A stretch of DNA of 64,000 nucleotides, from positions 3,187,501-3,251,500 of the forward strand of contig NZ_CP031395.1 of the NCBI RefSeq assembly GCF_004328645.1, given 5' to 3'. This DNA comes from Hylemonella gracilis (GTDB lineage: Bacteria > Pseudomonadota > Gammaproteobacteria > Burkholderiales > Burkholderiaceae_C). Position numbers and translations under genes: made by a program. The notes under the pieces are model-generated. The model saw nothing but the letters and a program-made list of their open reading frames with translations, had not been told where the DNA came from and ran no database searches. Positions 9,101 to 17,209 of the stretch are shown piece by piece; the first letter of the stretch is position 1, and each line of letters starts with the position of its first letter.

Positions 9101-11647
9101 CGTGGTCGCCACGCTCAGCGCTCCGCTCTGACTCACCGCCCCAGCGCTCGTCACATCCAGGGCACCTCCCACGCTCGTGGTCCCGAAGCTCGTCGTCCCC
9201 GTGCCCGTCGTCGTGGTCGTCAGGTTGTTGCCGAACGTCCCGCTCACCGCCAGGTTGCCCCCCGCCGTCAGGTTCGCCGCACCCGTCGTCGACGTCGACA
9301 CCACCGTCAGCGCGTTCGTATCGTTCAGCGTCACCGCCCCAGCGCTGGTGATCGTCACCGTCCCGCCAAAGTTGTTCGCGTTGTCCAGCGTGACCGCGTT
9401 CGTGCCCGCCGCCAGCGTCGTCGTGCCTGTGATGCTCAGATTACCCGTGTCAGTCACCGCACCAGCGCTGGTCACGTCCAGGCTCGTCGCACTCGTCGTG
9501 CCGAACTCCGTCGTCCCCGTGCCCGTCGTCGTGGTCGTCAGGTTGTTGCCGAACGTCCCGCTCACCGCCAGGTTGCCCCCAGCCGTCAGGTTCGCCGCAC
9601 CCGTCGTCGACGTCGACACCACCGTCAGCGCGTTCGTATCGTTCAGCGTCACCGCCCCAGCGCTGGTGATCGTCACCGTCCCGCCAAAGTCGTTCGCGCT
9701 ACCCAACGTGATCGACCCCGAACCCGCGTTGAATGTGCTCGTGTTCGTGCCCGTGATCGTCAGTGCACCCGTTTGCGTCATCGCGCCACCATTGCTGGTC
9801 GCGCTCAGCGCACCTCCCACCGTGCCGCTTCCCAGGTTCAGCGCACCCGTGCTCACCACCGTCAGCGCACCCGTGTTGAGAACCCCCAGCGTCAGCGCGT
9901 TCGTGTCCGTGATCTGCGTGATCCCACCCGTCAGACCCACCGCACCCACAAAGTTGTTGCTGCTGTTGGTCAGCGTGATCGCCGCGCTACCCGCGTTGAT
10001 CGCGCTCGTGGTCGCCACGCTCAGCGCTCCGCTCTGACTCACCGCCCCAGCGCTCGTCACATCCAGGGCACCTCCCACGCTCGTGGTCCCGAAGCTCGTC
10101 GTCCCCGTGCCTGTCGTCGTGGTCGTCAGGTTGTTGCCGAACGTCCCGCTCACCGCCAGGTTGCCCCCAGCCGTCAGGTTCGCCGCACCCGTCGTCGACG
10201 TCGACACCACCGTCAGCGCGTTCGTATCGTTCAGCGTCACCGCCCCAGCGCTGGTGATCGTCACCGTCCCGCCGAAGTCGTTCGCGCTGCCCAGCGTGAT
10301 CGACCCCGCACCCGCGCTCAATGTGCTCGTGTTCGTGCCCGTGATCGTCAGTGCACCCGTTTGCGTCATCGCGCCACCATTGCTGGTCGCGCTCAGCGCA
10401 CCGCCCACCGTGCCGCTTCCCAGGTTCAGCGCACCCGTGCTCACCACCGTCAGCGCACCCGTGTTGAGAACCCCCAGCGTCAGCGCGTTCGTGTCCGTGA
10501 TCTGCGTGATCCCACCCGTCAGACCCACCGCACCCACAAAGTTGTTGCTGCTGTTGGTCAGCGTGATCGCCGCGCTACCCGCGTTGATCGCGCTCGTGGT
10601 CGCCACGCTCAGCGCTCCGCTCTGACTCACCGCCCCAGCGCTCGTCACATCCAGGGCACCTCCCACGCTCGTGGTCCCAAAGCTCGTCGTGCCCGTGCCC
10701 GTCGTCGTGGTCGTCAGGTTGTTGCCGAACGTCCCGCTCACCGCCAGGTTGCCCCCAGCCGTCAGGTTCGCCGCACCCGTCGTCGATGTCGACACCACCG
10801 TCAACGCGTTCGTATCGTTCAGCGTCACCGCCCCAGCGCTGGTGATCGTCACCGTCCCGCCAAAGTTGTTCGCGTTGTCCAGCGTGACCGCGTTCGTGCC
10901 CGCCGCCAACGTCGTCGTGCCCGTGATGCTCAGATTACCCGTGTCAGTCACCGCACCAGCGCTGGTCACATTCAGGCTCGTCGCACTCGTCGTGCCGAAC
11001 TCCGTCGTCCCCGTGCCTGTCGTCGTGGTCGTCAGGTTGTTTCCGAACGTCCCGCTCACCACCAGGTTGGCCCCCGCCGTCAGGTTCGCCGCACCCGTCG
11101 TCGACGTCGACACCACCGTCAACGCGTTCGTATCGTTCAGCGTCACCGCCCCAGCGCTGGTGATCGTCACCGTCCCGCCGAAGTCGTTCGCGCTACCCAG
11201 CGTGACCGACCCCGAACCCGCGTTGAATGTGCTCGTGTTCGTGCCCGTGATCGTCAGCGCACCCGTTTGCGTCATCGCACCACCATTGCTGGTCGCGCTC
11301 AGCGCACCTCCCACCGTGCCGCTTCCCAGGTTCAGCGCACCCGTGCTCACCACCGTCAGCGCACCCGTGTTGAGAACCCCCAGCGTCAGCGCGTTCGTGT
11401 CCGTGATCTGCGTGATCCCACCCGTCAGACCCACCGCACCCACAAAATTGTTGCTGCTGTTGGTCAGCGTGATCGCCGCGCTACCCGCGTTGATCGCGCT
11501 CGTGGTCGCCACGCTCAGCGCTCCGCTCTGACTCACCGCCCCAGCGCTCGTCACATCCAGGGCACCTCCCACGCTCGTGGTCCCGAAGCTCGTCGTCCCC
11601 GTGCCCGTCGTCGTGGTCGTCAGGTTGTTGCCGAACGTCCCGCTCAC
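3155..11647 (-). CDS. Giant filamentous adhesin (TpsA), frame segment 4: repeat array, RTX-like stretch and C-terminal coiled coil
   Basis: The last and longest open segment (2830 codons) of a TpsA exoprotein split by frame breaks. Its first third is a tandem array of nearly identical Thr/Gly/Ala/Asn-rich beta-helix modules with phrases such as AGAVTLNDTNALTVVSTST and SGTFGNNLTTTTTG. A diverged beta-helix region follows. Around two thirds of the way through are Gly/Asp-rich phrases (GLAGNDILRL, GGSGSDTFDL) resembling RTX calcium-binding nonapeptides. The last 200 residues or so are charged and helical and end in a coiled coil. The start at 11647 is not a real initiation site: it is where the frame re-opens after a missing base in a C5 run at 11658-11662. 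Neighbouring module copies have one more base there. The reconstructed protein from 17209 to 3155 would be about 4685 residues and surface-exposed. Confidence 0.85.
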   Translation of the reverse strand: MSGTFGNNLTTTTTGTGTTSFGTTSVGGALDVTSAGAVSQSGALSVATTSAINAGSAAITLTNSSNNFVGAVGLTGGITQITDTNALTLGVLNTGALTVVSTGALNLGSGTVGGALSATSNGGAMTQTGALTITGTNTSTFNAGSGSVTLGSANDFGGTVTITSAGAVTLNDTNALTVVSTSTTGAANLTAGANLVVSGTFGNNLTTTTTGTGTTEFGTTSATSLNVTSAGAVTDTGNLSITGTTTLAAGTNAVTLDNANNFGGTVTITSAGAVTLNDTNALTVVSTSTTGAANLTAGGNLAVSGTFGNNLTTTTTGTGTTSFGTTSVGGALDVTSAGAVSQSGALSVATTSAINAGSAAITLTNSSNNFVGAVGLTGGITQITDTNALTLGVLNTGALTVVSTGALNLGSGTVGGALSATSNGGAMTQTGALTITGTNTSTLSAGAGSITLGSANDFGGTVTITSAGAVTLNDTNALTVVSTSTTGAANLTAGGNLAVSGTFGNNLTTTTTGTGTTSFGTTSVGGALDVTSAGAVSQSGALSVATTSAINAGSAAITLTNSSNNFVGAVGLTGGITQITDTNALTLGVLNTGALTVVSTGALNLGSGTVGGALSATSNGGAMTQTGALTITGTNTSTFNAGSGSITLGSANDFGGTVTITSAGAVTLNDTNALTVVSTSTTGAANLTAGGNLAVSGTFGNNLTTTTTGTGTTEFGTTSATSLDVTSAGAVTDTGNLSITGTTTLAAGTNAVTLDNANNFGGTVTITSAGAVTLNDTNALTVVSTSTTGAANLTAGGNLAVSGTFGNNLTTTTTGTGTTSFGTTSVGGALDVTSAGAVSQSGALSVATTSAINAGSAAITLTNSSNNFVGAVGLTGGITQITDTNALTLGVLNTGALTVVSTGALNLGSGTVGGALSATSNGGAMTQTGALTITGTNTSTFNAGSGSVTLGSANDFGGTVTITSAGAVTLNDTNALTVVSTSTTGAANLTAGGNLAVSGTFGNNLTTTTTGTGTTSFGVTSVGGNLGVTSAGAVSDTGSVSVTGTTTLAAGTNAVTLDNANDFGGTVTLTSAGAVTLNDTNALTVVSTSTTGAANLTAGGNLAVSGTFGNNLTTTTTGTGTTSFGVTSVGGNLGVTSAGAVSDTGSVSVTGTTTLTAGANAITLDNAGNSFGGAVTANGTSVTIDGGTGSLDVGSGGITASTGNVDLRADTQISATGNISAVNGTVILSASSAGAGIVLSNLPPSNRIIADTLQIGRTGQTGVISLGGNFSTGSNLTFAQAVRLTTDVTLNTSSGNGNINFNSTVDGTASGQEGLTLNAGAGDIAVAGDIGNGTQLEYLRITQAHDATFSSQITLAGEFKQTEGTGTTTLDGALTVGSIDLKVNRLVLDGVALNTTGNGDITLQVDELLSIAGSTSFNAGTGTVTLAPFTKTRTVHICNSNVAGSCGGTYDTTYDLGSLAITAGTIGFGAVDHHAVITLEGITFNYGLWVRNDADIVVAGNLTGTAGSSLILDPGGASGNGSGITRLQPGGSITTQGDQTFKSNVLLNGDFTLTALNGGDINFNGTLTEATTSSLTIAQAENVTLDGSVTLTGDFEVTQASGTLTLSDGLQLKAGSIHLNANEIDRGAGSSQITLDTSDGNGGTGGDVALITDNLTITNLDIQAGNGTITLAPQNASTALSVCSSVLPNCGLTGAVYNLGNTFTFSAATLQLGQTSHSGDISLYSISLAYDLALNTSGKINLMGDVTTAHALDLTAGQGIEVGGGAGVTRLFTINNGGVVSFNSALNAAAANTESLSIVTTGDGNTVFSQAVGGLARLANFNVNGQINNGGQALSINAGSINLSSTTTLTSTNGGGMTFAGGLNAANGSLLVGNVTFNAIELEGHIHSTGTQTYNGAVTLDGATTLTARNAGNVLQAINFNGTLDGLGQGLVINGNWNLQAAATGLSSLSVTGTSTLGADVTTTGAQTYTGAVSLATGTRTLTAGSGQLIDMQGGLLGGGLGLNIATANWKLAGNATGLSSLNVAGTSTLAGDVTTTGAQTYFGTVTLAGAGTRELRAGSGQLVDMRAGLTGAGRGLNIATGNWKLTGNATGLGSLNVAGTSTMAGDVITTGNQSYSGAVTVQGTHTLQAGGSLTLLDTVTADAGLTLAAADLYAEDTVSAAQDMTLTLQNNLTHDADGVTLQAGTGGSGVLTLRVNQANNSAGVTLDLNGLDLSGTSVVLAGSGRDTLQGYTSGSGTWSVTGNGSGSLTHADIGTSSNVAGFSGFSTLVGSDDADTFNVTGNHAGSIQGLAGNDILRLLGSGTVGSFDGGSGSDTFDLSGASHPRTVVWGQDFSNVETLVGNGDVLQGSSSAGTTWSLTGASSGTITVGTAASFSGFTQINSGTGGENIFTSNGQYSGTVRLAGTNRWNFTSGARLTQGNVTGNGSLTIAQRDGQTSKSNFSISSSDLYLPNLAGFTGNLIIGGALTPPNLPLDGGSTVVINADRLTVADALLTGGNLVLLGSDIELTGAAITSGGSTSLIAGGSTCNGCAGLGGTGDLIVSAATTINADSGQVIAARGIQNASALTLKFNGGDFELAVAAGQEQTSQPNSLSTARSIPLSTKTQAFVNGLNLQLVSVSVSFANPAAAMLGVRAIEVIDLALFEEDLTLFGRLGEGVALAFAQCEEVEGCTPNVTLEELSTTLSQIQLNIQQLEAELLQTKDPERRKQVEALLGEYRSRQKEYTTYRTDLADFTGFEAQFEDEFGKTGAAEIDMQAMEREVKVVETIYTRVRFLENLRFNQERRKLFAERTGLDLNDQRLSEIIDSTLKSATRAEARIERMLQGKNEVE

Positions 11648-13790
11648 CGCCAGGTTGCCCCCGCCGTCAGGTTCGCCGCACCCGTCGTCGACGTCGACAC
11701 CACCGTCAACGCGTTCGTATCGTTCAGCGTCACCGCCCCAGCGCTGGTGATCGTCACCGTCCCGCCGAAGTCGTTCGCGCTACCCAGCGTGACCGACCCC
11801 GAACCCGCGTTGAATGTGCTCGTGTTCGTGCCCGTGATCGTCAGTGCACCCGTTTGCGTCATCGCGCCACCATTGCTGGTCGCGCTCAGCGCACCTCCCA
11901 CCGTGCCGCTTCCCAGGTTCAGCGCACCCGTGCTCACCACCGTCAGCGCACCCGTGTTGAGAACCCCCAGCGTCAGCGCGTTCGTGTCCGTGATCTGCGT
12001 GATCCCACCCGTCAGACCCACCGCACCCACAAAATTGTTGCTGCTGTTGGTCAGCGTGATCGCCGCGCTACCCGCGTTGATCGCGCTCGTGGTCGCCACG
12101 CTCAGCGCTCCGCTCTGACTCACCGCCCCAGCGCTCGTCACATCCAGGGCACCTCCCACGCTCGTGGTCCCAAAGCTCGTCGTGCCCGTGCCCGTCGTCG
12201 TGGTCGTCAGGTTGTTGCCGAACGTCCCGCTCACCGCCAGGTTGCCCCCAGCCGTCAGGTTCGCCGCACCCGTCGTCGATGTCGACACCACCGTCAACGC
12301 GTTCGTATCGTTCAGCGTCACCGCCCCAGCGCTGGTGATCGTCACCGTCCCGCCGAAATTATTCGCGTTGTCCAGCGTGACCGCGTTCGTGCCCGCCGCC
12401 AGCGTCGTCGTGCCTGTGATGCTCAGATTACCCGTGTCAGTCACCGCACCAGCGCTGGTCACGTCCAGGCTCGTCGCACTCGTCGTGCCGAACTCCGTCG
12501 TCCCCGTGCCCGTCGTCGTGGTCGTCAGGTTGTTGCCGAACGTCCCGCTCACCGCCAGGTTGCCCCCAGCCGTCAGGTTCGCCGCACCCGTCGTTGACGT
12601 CGACACCACCGTCAACGCGTTCGTATCGTTCAGCGTCACCGCCCCAGCACTGGTGATCGTCACCGTCCCGCCGAAGTCGTTCGCGTTGTCCAGCGTGACC
12701 GCGTTCGTGCCCGCCGCCAGCGTCGTCGTGCCTGTGACGCTCACGCTGCCCGTGTCGCTCACCGCCCCGGTGCTCGTCACTCCCAGGTTGCCACCCACGC
12801 TCGTGGTCCCGAAGCTCGTCGTGCCCGTGCCCGTCGTCGTGGTCGTCAGGTTGTTGCCGAACGTCCCGCTCACCGCCAGGTTGCCCCCCGCCGTCAGGTT
12901 CGCCGCACCCGTCGTCGACGTCGACACCACCGTCAACGCGTTCGTATCGTTCAGCGTCACCGCCCCAGCGCTGGTGATCGTCACCGTCCCGCCGAAATTA
13001 TTCGCGTTGTCCAGCGTGACCGCGTTCGTGCCCGCCGCCAGCGTCGTCGTGCCTGTGATGCTCAGATTACCCGTGTCAGTCACCGCACCAGCGCTGGTCA
13101 CGTCCAGGCTCGTCGCACTCGTCGTGCCGAACTCCGTCGTCCCCGTGCCCGTCGTCGTGGTCGTCAGGTTGTTGCCGAACGTCCCGCTCACCGCCAGGTT
13201 GCCCCCAGCCGTCAGGTTCGCCGCACCCGTCGTCGATGTCGACACCACCGTCAACGCGTTCGTATCGTTCAGCGTCACCGCCCCAGCGCTGGTGATCGTC
13301 ACCGTCCCGCCGAAGTCGTTCGCGTTGTCCAGCGTGACCGCGTTCGTGCCCGCCGCCAGCGTCGTCGTGCCTGTGACGCTCACGCTGCCCGTGTCGCTCA
13401 CCGCCCCGGTGCTCGTCACTCCCAGGTTGCCACCCACGCTCGTGGTCCCGAAGCTCGTCGTGCCCGTGCCCGTCGTCGTGGTCGTCAGGTTGTTGCCGAA
13501 CGTCCCGCTCACCGCCAGGTTGCCCCCAGCCGTCAGGTTCGCCGCACCCGTCGTTGACGTCGACACCACCGTCAACGCGTTCGTATCGTTCAGCGTCACC
13601 GCCCCAGCGCTGGTGATCGTCACCGTCCCGCCGAAATTATTCGCGTTGTTCAGCGTGACCGCGTTCGTGCCCGCCGCCAGCGTCGTCGTGCCCGTGATGC
13701 TCAGATTACCCGTGTCAGTCACCGCACCAGCGCTGGTCACGTCCAGGCTCGTCGCACTCGTCGTGCCGAACTCCGTCGTCCCCGTGCCTG
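8150..13790 (-). repeat. Tandem array of nearly identical adhesin modules (588-bp and 318-bp units)
   Basis: Thirteen module junctions carrying the phrase SGTFGNNLTTTTTG are nearly identical at the DNA level. Corresponding landmark bases at 9177, 10083, 10671, 11577 and 12164 are spaced 906, 588, 906 and 587 bases apart, so the array mixes a long unit (588 bp, 196 residues) and a short unit (318 bp, 106 residues; 588+318=906). The 587 spacing pinpoints a one-base loss in one copy. Such an array can expand or contract by recombination, and short-read assembly of it is unreliable. Confidence 0.9.
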
Positions 13791-14889
13791 TCGTCGTGGT
13801 CGTCAAGCTGCTGCCAAACATGCCGCTCAGCACCAGGTTGTCCGCAGCAGTCAGATTCGCCGTACCGGTGGTCAATGTCGACACCACCGTCAACGTGTTC
13901 TGATCTTTCAGCGTCAACGCGCCTGCGCTGGTGATCGTGACCGTGTCGACAAAGTCATTGCCGGTGTTGCCCAAGGTGATGGCGCCGGTCCCGGCATTGA
14001 GCGTGCTCAAGCCTGTCACGCTCAGCGCTCCTGCCTGCGTGACGACACCGTTGTTGCTCGTCACATTGAGCGCGCCGCCGATCGCGCCACTGCCCAGATC
14101 CAAATCACCGGTCGTGATCACCGTCAGCGCTCCGGTGTTGAGAGCCCCCAATGTCAACGCGTTCGCGTCCGTGATCTGCGTGATCCCACCCGTCAGACCC
14201 ACCGCACCAACAAAGTTGTTGCTGCTGTTGTTCAAGATGACGGTGGCGCTGCCTGCGTCGATCGACGACGCTCCCGTCACGCTCAAGGCCCCGGTCTGGC
14301 CGACCGCATTCGCACTTGTGACATCCAGGGCCCCGCCCACGCTGGTGAGCCCGAAACTGGTCGTGCCAGTACCTGTTGTCGCGGTCGTCAGGTTGTTGCC
14401 GAACGTGCCGCTCACCGTCAGGTTGCCACCCGCAGTCAGAGCCGCTGCGCCCGTCGTCGACGTCGACACCACCGCCAGCGCGTTCTGATCCTTCAGCGTC
14501 ACCACCCCTGCGCTGGCGATCGTGACCGTGCTGCCAAAGTCATTGTTGGCGTTGTCCAAGGTGATCGCACCTGCACCGGCATCGAGCGTGCTCAAGCCTG
14601 TCACGCTCAGCGCCCCTGCCTGCGTGACCTCGCCATCGTTGCTGTTCACAGTGAGCGCCCCACCGATGGTGCCACTGCCCAGGTTCAGATCCCCCGTGCT
14701 GATCACCGTCAGCGCTCCGGTATTGAGCGCCCCGAGGGTCAAGGCGCCGCCGCTCGCGATCTTCGTCGTCCCGCCCGTCAGCGCCACCGCGCCGCCAAAG
14801 TTATTGCTCGCGTTGAGCAGTGTGATCGACTGACTCGCAGCGCCGATCGTGGTCGCGCCCGTCACGCTCAACACGCCGCTCTGGGTCAC
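11644..14889 (-). CDS. Giant filamentous adhesin (TpsA), frame segment 3: repeat modules
   Basis: An open segment of 1081 codons with two to three older, diverged beta-helix modules followed by modules nearly identical to those of the next segment. It enters from the previous segment at a C7 run at 14916-14922: one extra base restores VGGDLGVTSAGAVTQSG, the expected module sequence. It ends out of frame (NLTAGATWR) at a C5 run at 11658-11662, where sister modules read NLTAGGNLAVSG. No independent ribosome site fits either edge. It is therefore an internal part of one adhesin gene, either interrupted by real indels or mis-sequenced. Confidence 0.8.
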   Translation of the reverse strand: MTQSGVLSVTGATTIGAASQSITLLNASNNFGGAVALTGGTTKIASGGALTLGALNTGALTVISTGDLNLGSGTIGGALTVNSNDGEVTQAGALSVTGLSTLDAGAGAITLDNANNDFGSTVTIASAGVVTLKDQNALAVVSTSTTGAAALTAGGNLTVSGTFGNNLTTATTGTGTTSFGLTSVGGALDVTSANAVGQTGALSVTGASSIDAGSATVILNNSSNNFVGAVGLTGGITQITDANALTLGALNTGALTVITTGDLDLGSGAIGGALNVTSNNGVVTQAGALSVTGLSTLNAGTGAITLGNTGNDFVDTVTITSAGALTLKDQNTLTVVSTLTTGTANLTAADNLVLSGMFGSSLTTTTTGTGTTEFGTTSATSLDVTSAGAVTDTGNLSITGTTTLAAGTNAVTLNNANNFGGTVTITSAGAVTLNDTNALTVVSTSTTGAANLTAGGNLAVSGTFGNNLTTTTTGTGTTSFGTTSVGGNLGVTSTGAVSDTGSVSVTGTTTLAAGTNAVTLDNANDFGGTVTITSAGAVTLNDTNALTVVSTSTTGAANLTAGGNLAVSGTFGNNLTTTTTGTGTTEFGTTSATSLDVTSAGAVTDTGNLSITGTTTLAAGTNAVTLDNANNFGGTVTITSAGAVTLNDTNALTVVSTSTTGAANLTAGGNLAVSGTFGNNLTTTTTGTGTTSFGTTSVGGNLGVTSTGAVSDTGSVSVTGTTTLAAGTNAVTLDNANDFGGTVTITSAGAVTLNDTNALTVVSTSTTGAANLTAGGNLAVSGTFGNNLTTTTTGTGTTEFGTTSATSLDVTSAGAVTDTGNLSITGTTTLAAGTNAVTLDNANNFGGTVTITSAGAVTLNDTNALTVVSTSTTGAANLTAGGNLAVSGTFGNNLTTTTTGTGTTSFGTTSVGGALDVTSAGAVSQSGALSVATTSAINAGSAAITLTNSSNNFVGAVGLTGGITQITDTNALTLGVLNTGALTVVSTGALNLGSGTVGGALSATSNGGAMTQTGALTITGTNTSTFNAGSGSVTLGSANDFGGTVTITSAGAVTLNDTNALTVVSTSTTGAANLTAGATWR

Positions 14890-16619
14890 CGCCCCAGCGC
14901 TTGTGACCCCAAGATCCCCCCCACCGTGGTGGCACCGAAATCCGTCGTCCCGGTGCCGGTCGTCACGGTCGTCAGGTCATCATCAAAATCTCCGCTTACC
15001 GCCAGGTCGCCGCCTGCCGTCAGAACCGCCACTCCCGTGGTCGACGTCGACATCACCGTCAGCGCGTTTTGATCTTTCAGCGCCACCGCCGCGCCACTGG
15101 TGATCGTCAGCAGTCCGCCAAAGTCATTGCCGGTGTCGTCCAGCGTGATTGAATTCGCACCCGCTGCCAGCGTTGTCGTACCTGCGATCGTCAGCGCACC
15201 GGTCTGGCTGATTGCCCCCGTCGCGGTCAATGTCAGGTCGCCCCCGTCAGAGACCGTGGTGGTGCCCAATTCCAGCGCACCGGTGTTGTCGATCACGACG
15301 TCGCCACCCCCGCTCTGACTGATCGTGGCCGTCAGCGTCGTGGCCGTGTTGGTGAACTGGATGTCGCCAGCCCCCGTGTTCGTCGCATCGAAGCTCCCGA
15401 CCTGGTTCGCCGCATTGAGAACAATGCCACCCACTGCAGTGATGTTCAATGCAAGTGTCTCGATCGCCCCGCTTTGACTGACGGCCCCACCAGAATTGAT
15501 CGTGAAGTCCACGCCCACGCTCGATGTCCCGATGCCCGTGACCCCGCCCGCACCGGCCGTCATGGAGACACTTCCATCAGTCGTGATCCCATGGCCATTC
15601 ATGGTGATCGCATTGCCGGCATCCACGGTCAGGGTGTCCGCCGCGCCCTGAGCAGCCATGCTCAGGTCACTCAGGAAGATGACGTCGTTACCCGCGAGCA
15701 AGGTGACGTTCCCCGTGACGGCGGCCAGGGTCGCGGTATTCACCCAATAGTCATCGATGTGGTCATTGGCTTCGAAAGGACCGGAGACGAGTTCAAGTTG
15801 CCCCGCAGCAGGATCGGTGTCGGAGATATAAAGATTGTCCGGGTCCAGCAGCAAGGAGCCCAGTTGCCCCTGGGCGGCCGAGAGATCCACCTGACCCGAG
15901 AACGCCAGACGTTGCTTGCCCGACACTTCGGCGAATCCGCCATTGCCGCCTGCGGCGCCCCCGCGGGCGCTGATCGAACCGAAATACCGTGTGTCCCCAT
16001 CGGCCCACAGAATGACCTTGCCACCATTGCCCCGCTCGATCGCGTCGGCCTTGATGCGCACGCCGGACCCCACAAAGACCCGCTCCGCGTTGGGAATGTC
16101 CGGATTCTTGCCCTGGTAGTCACCCCCGATCAGGACTTCACCCCCACCCTGGGCGCCGCTGGCATCGACGAGGGCGTTGCCGGTCAGTGCAACGCGCTCG
16201 CCCAGCACATGCACTTGGCCGCCCGTGCTGGATGCGTCACGGCCCGCGGCGTCCAGCGTGCCGCTGTTGAGGACCGAGCTTTCACTGCCGCCGAAGCCCA
16301 CCAGGCGGATCACGCCGCCACTGTTGTCGATGCGCCCAGCCTTGATCACCCCTTCGTTGTTCACCACGTGGGCGAACACGTCGCGCGCCACGCGGCCTTC
16401 CAGCACCACCTGGCCGCCTTCGGCCCGCAGTTCGCCGCTGTTGTGGATGGCCGTGTCCAGGCCATCGATCTGCTCTTGCAGCGCTTCGTCCACGGCGAAG
16501 CGCATCAGGCCGTCACCGTCGAAGTCGAGCGTGATGCGCTCGCCCACGCCCAGGTGGATGCGCCCGGCGTTGGCAATGATGGTGCCGGAATTCTCTACGC
16601 TGGCGCCCAGCAAGCTCAC
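14886..16619 (-). CDS. Filamentous adhesin (TpsA), frame segment 2: haemagglutinin-like region
   Basis: An open segment of 577 codons continuing the TPS exoprotein after its secretion domain. Phrases such as SVENSGTIIANAGRIHLG, ELRAEGGQVVLEGR and GGKVILWADG are typical of filamentous haemagglutinins (haemagglutination-activity region), as is GSLLLDPDNLYIS. It passes into the first diverged beta-helix modules at its end. The apparent GTG start at 16619 is an artefact of a frame break: one extra base in the C4 run at 16624-16627 joins it as ATGGSVSLLGAS to the preceding segment. Known relatives are secreted unfolded through the TpsB pore and fold into a long right-handed beta helix on the cell surface. 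Confidence 0.85.
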   Translation of the reverse strand: MSLLGASVENSGTIIANAGRIHLGVGERITLDFDGDGLMRFAVDEALQEQIDGLDTAIHNSGELRAEGGQVVLEGRVARDVFAHVVNNEGVIKAGRIDNSGGVIRLVGFGGSESSVLNSGTLDAAGRDASSTGGQVHVLGERVALTGNALVDASGAQGGGEVLIGGDYQGKNPDIPNAERVFVGSGVRIKADAIERGNGGKVILWADGDTRYFGSISARGGAAGGNGGFAEVSGKQRLAFSGQVDLSAAQGQLGSLLLDPDNLYISDTDPAAGQLELVSGPFEANDHIDDYWVNTATLAAVTGNVTLLAGNDVIFLSDLSMAAQGAADTLTVDAGNAITMNGHGITTDGSVSMTAGAGGVTGIGTSSVGVDFTINSGGAVSQSGAIETLALNITAVGGIVLNAANQVGSFDATNTGAGDIQFTNTATTLTATISQSGGGDVVIDNTGALELGTTTVSDGGDLTLTATGAISQTGALTIAGTTTLAAGANSITLDDTGNDFGGLLTITSGAAVALKDQNALTVMSTSTTGVAVLTAGGDLAVSGDFDDDLTTVTTGTGTTDFGATTVGGILGSQALGR

Positions 16620-17209
16620 GCTGCCCCGGTGGCCGCCTGGATGACACCGCGGTTCACGACACGGCCGCTGGTCCCCGCCTGCCGCTCGAACTTGAGCTGT
16701 CCGGCCATGAAACTTTCAGTGGAGAGCCCCAAGCCCGAAGCCACCAGCGAACCGACGCTCAGTTGCGCAGTCGAACTGAAGTAGACGCCATTGCCATTGA
16801 CCAGGATGACGTTGCCGTTGGCGTTGATCTGCCCCCGGATGACGCTGGCATTGCTGTCCAGGATCTGGTTAAGCACCCAGGCGCTGGACGACGGTTGGTA
16901 GAAATTGACGCGTTCATCCGCCCCCACGTTGAAGCTGTCCCACTGGACCGCCAAGCGGTGGCTGTTCTGCTGCACTTGGGTGGTGTTGGCATCCGGTTGA
17001 CTGACGCTGCCACTGCCACCCACCACGGTGCCCCCTTTGGGACCGGCGTACAGCGGCAGGGGCAAGGCTCCGCCGCCCAGGGCCAAGGCGGCGGCCAGGG
17101 CGATGGGCGTGATGCGGGTCAGCGTGACCCGATCAGAAAAGCCAGGCGAGGTCGAACCAGAGCCGAGGCTCCGATTTAGCCGCTGCACTTTGCTCATTGC
17201 CGCTTTCAT
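16616..17209 (-). CDS. Filamentous adhesin (TpsA), frame segment 1: signal peptide and TPS secretion domain
   Basis: The true N-terminus of the giant adhesin. Residues 1-55 form an extended signal peptide (basic start, then ITPIALAAALALGGGAL, cleavage near LYA-GPKGG). Residues about 60-197 are the TPS domain recognised by the partner transporter: VQWDSFNVGADERVNFYQP, then SSAWVLNQI and NANGNVILVNGNGVYF. The ATG at 17209 overlaps the end of tpsB by 77 bases; another ATG 12 bases downstream (17197) is also possible. The frame closes at 16616 only because the C4 run at 16624-16627 is one base short for the expected sequence. The gene order tpsB-tpsA fits a single two-partner secretion operon. 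Confidence 0.88.
   Translation of the reverse strand: MKAAMSKVQRLNRSLGSGSTSPGFSDRVTLTRITPIALAAALALGGGALPLPLYAGPKGGTVVGGSGSVSQPDANTTQVQQNSHRLAVQWDSFNVGADERVNFYQPSSSAWVLNQILDSNASVIRGQINANGNVILVNGNGVYFSSTAQLSVGSLVASGLGLSTESFMAGQLKFERQAGTSGRVVNRGVIQAATGAA

Noticed and set aside
8150..13790. CRISPR-like regular repeats
   Set aside because: Units are 318 or 588 bp, coding and contiguous, with no short repeat-spacer structure and no cas genes.
8867..13903. Long plus-strand open frames (up to 1083 codons) rich in Arg/His or Val/Pro
   Set aside because: They are antisense to the adhesin repeats. A repeat unit with no stop in a frame has none in any copy, so the length is not evidence of coding. The minus strand has the TPS-type sequence.
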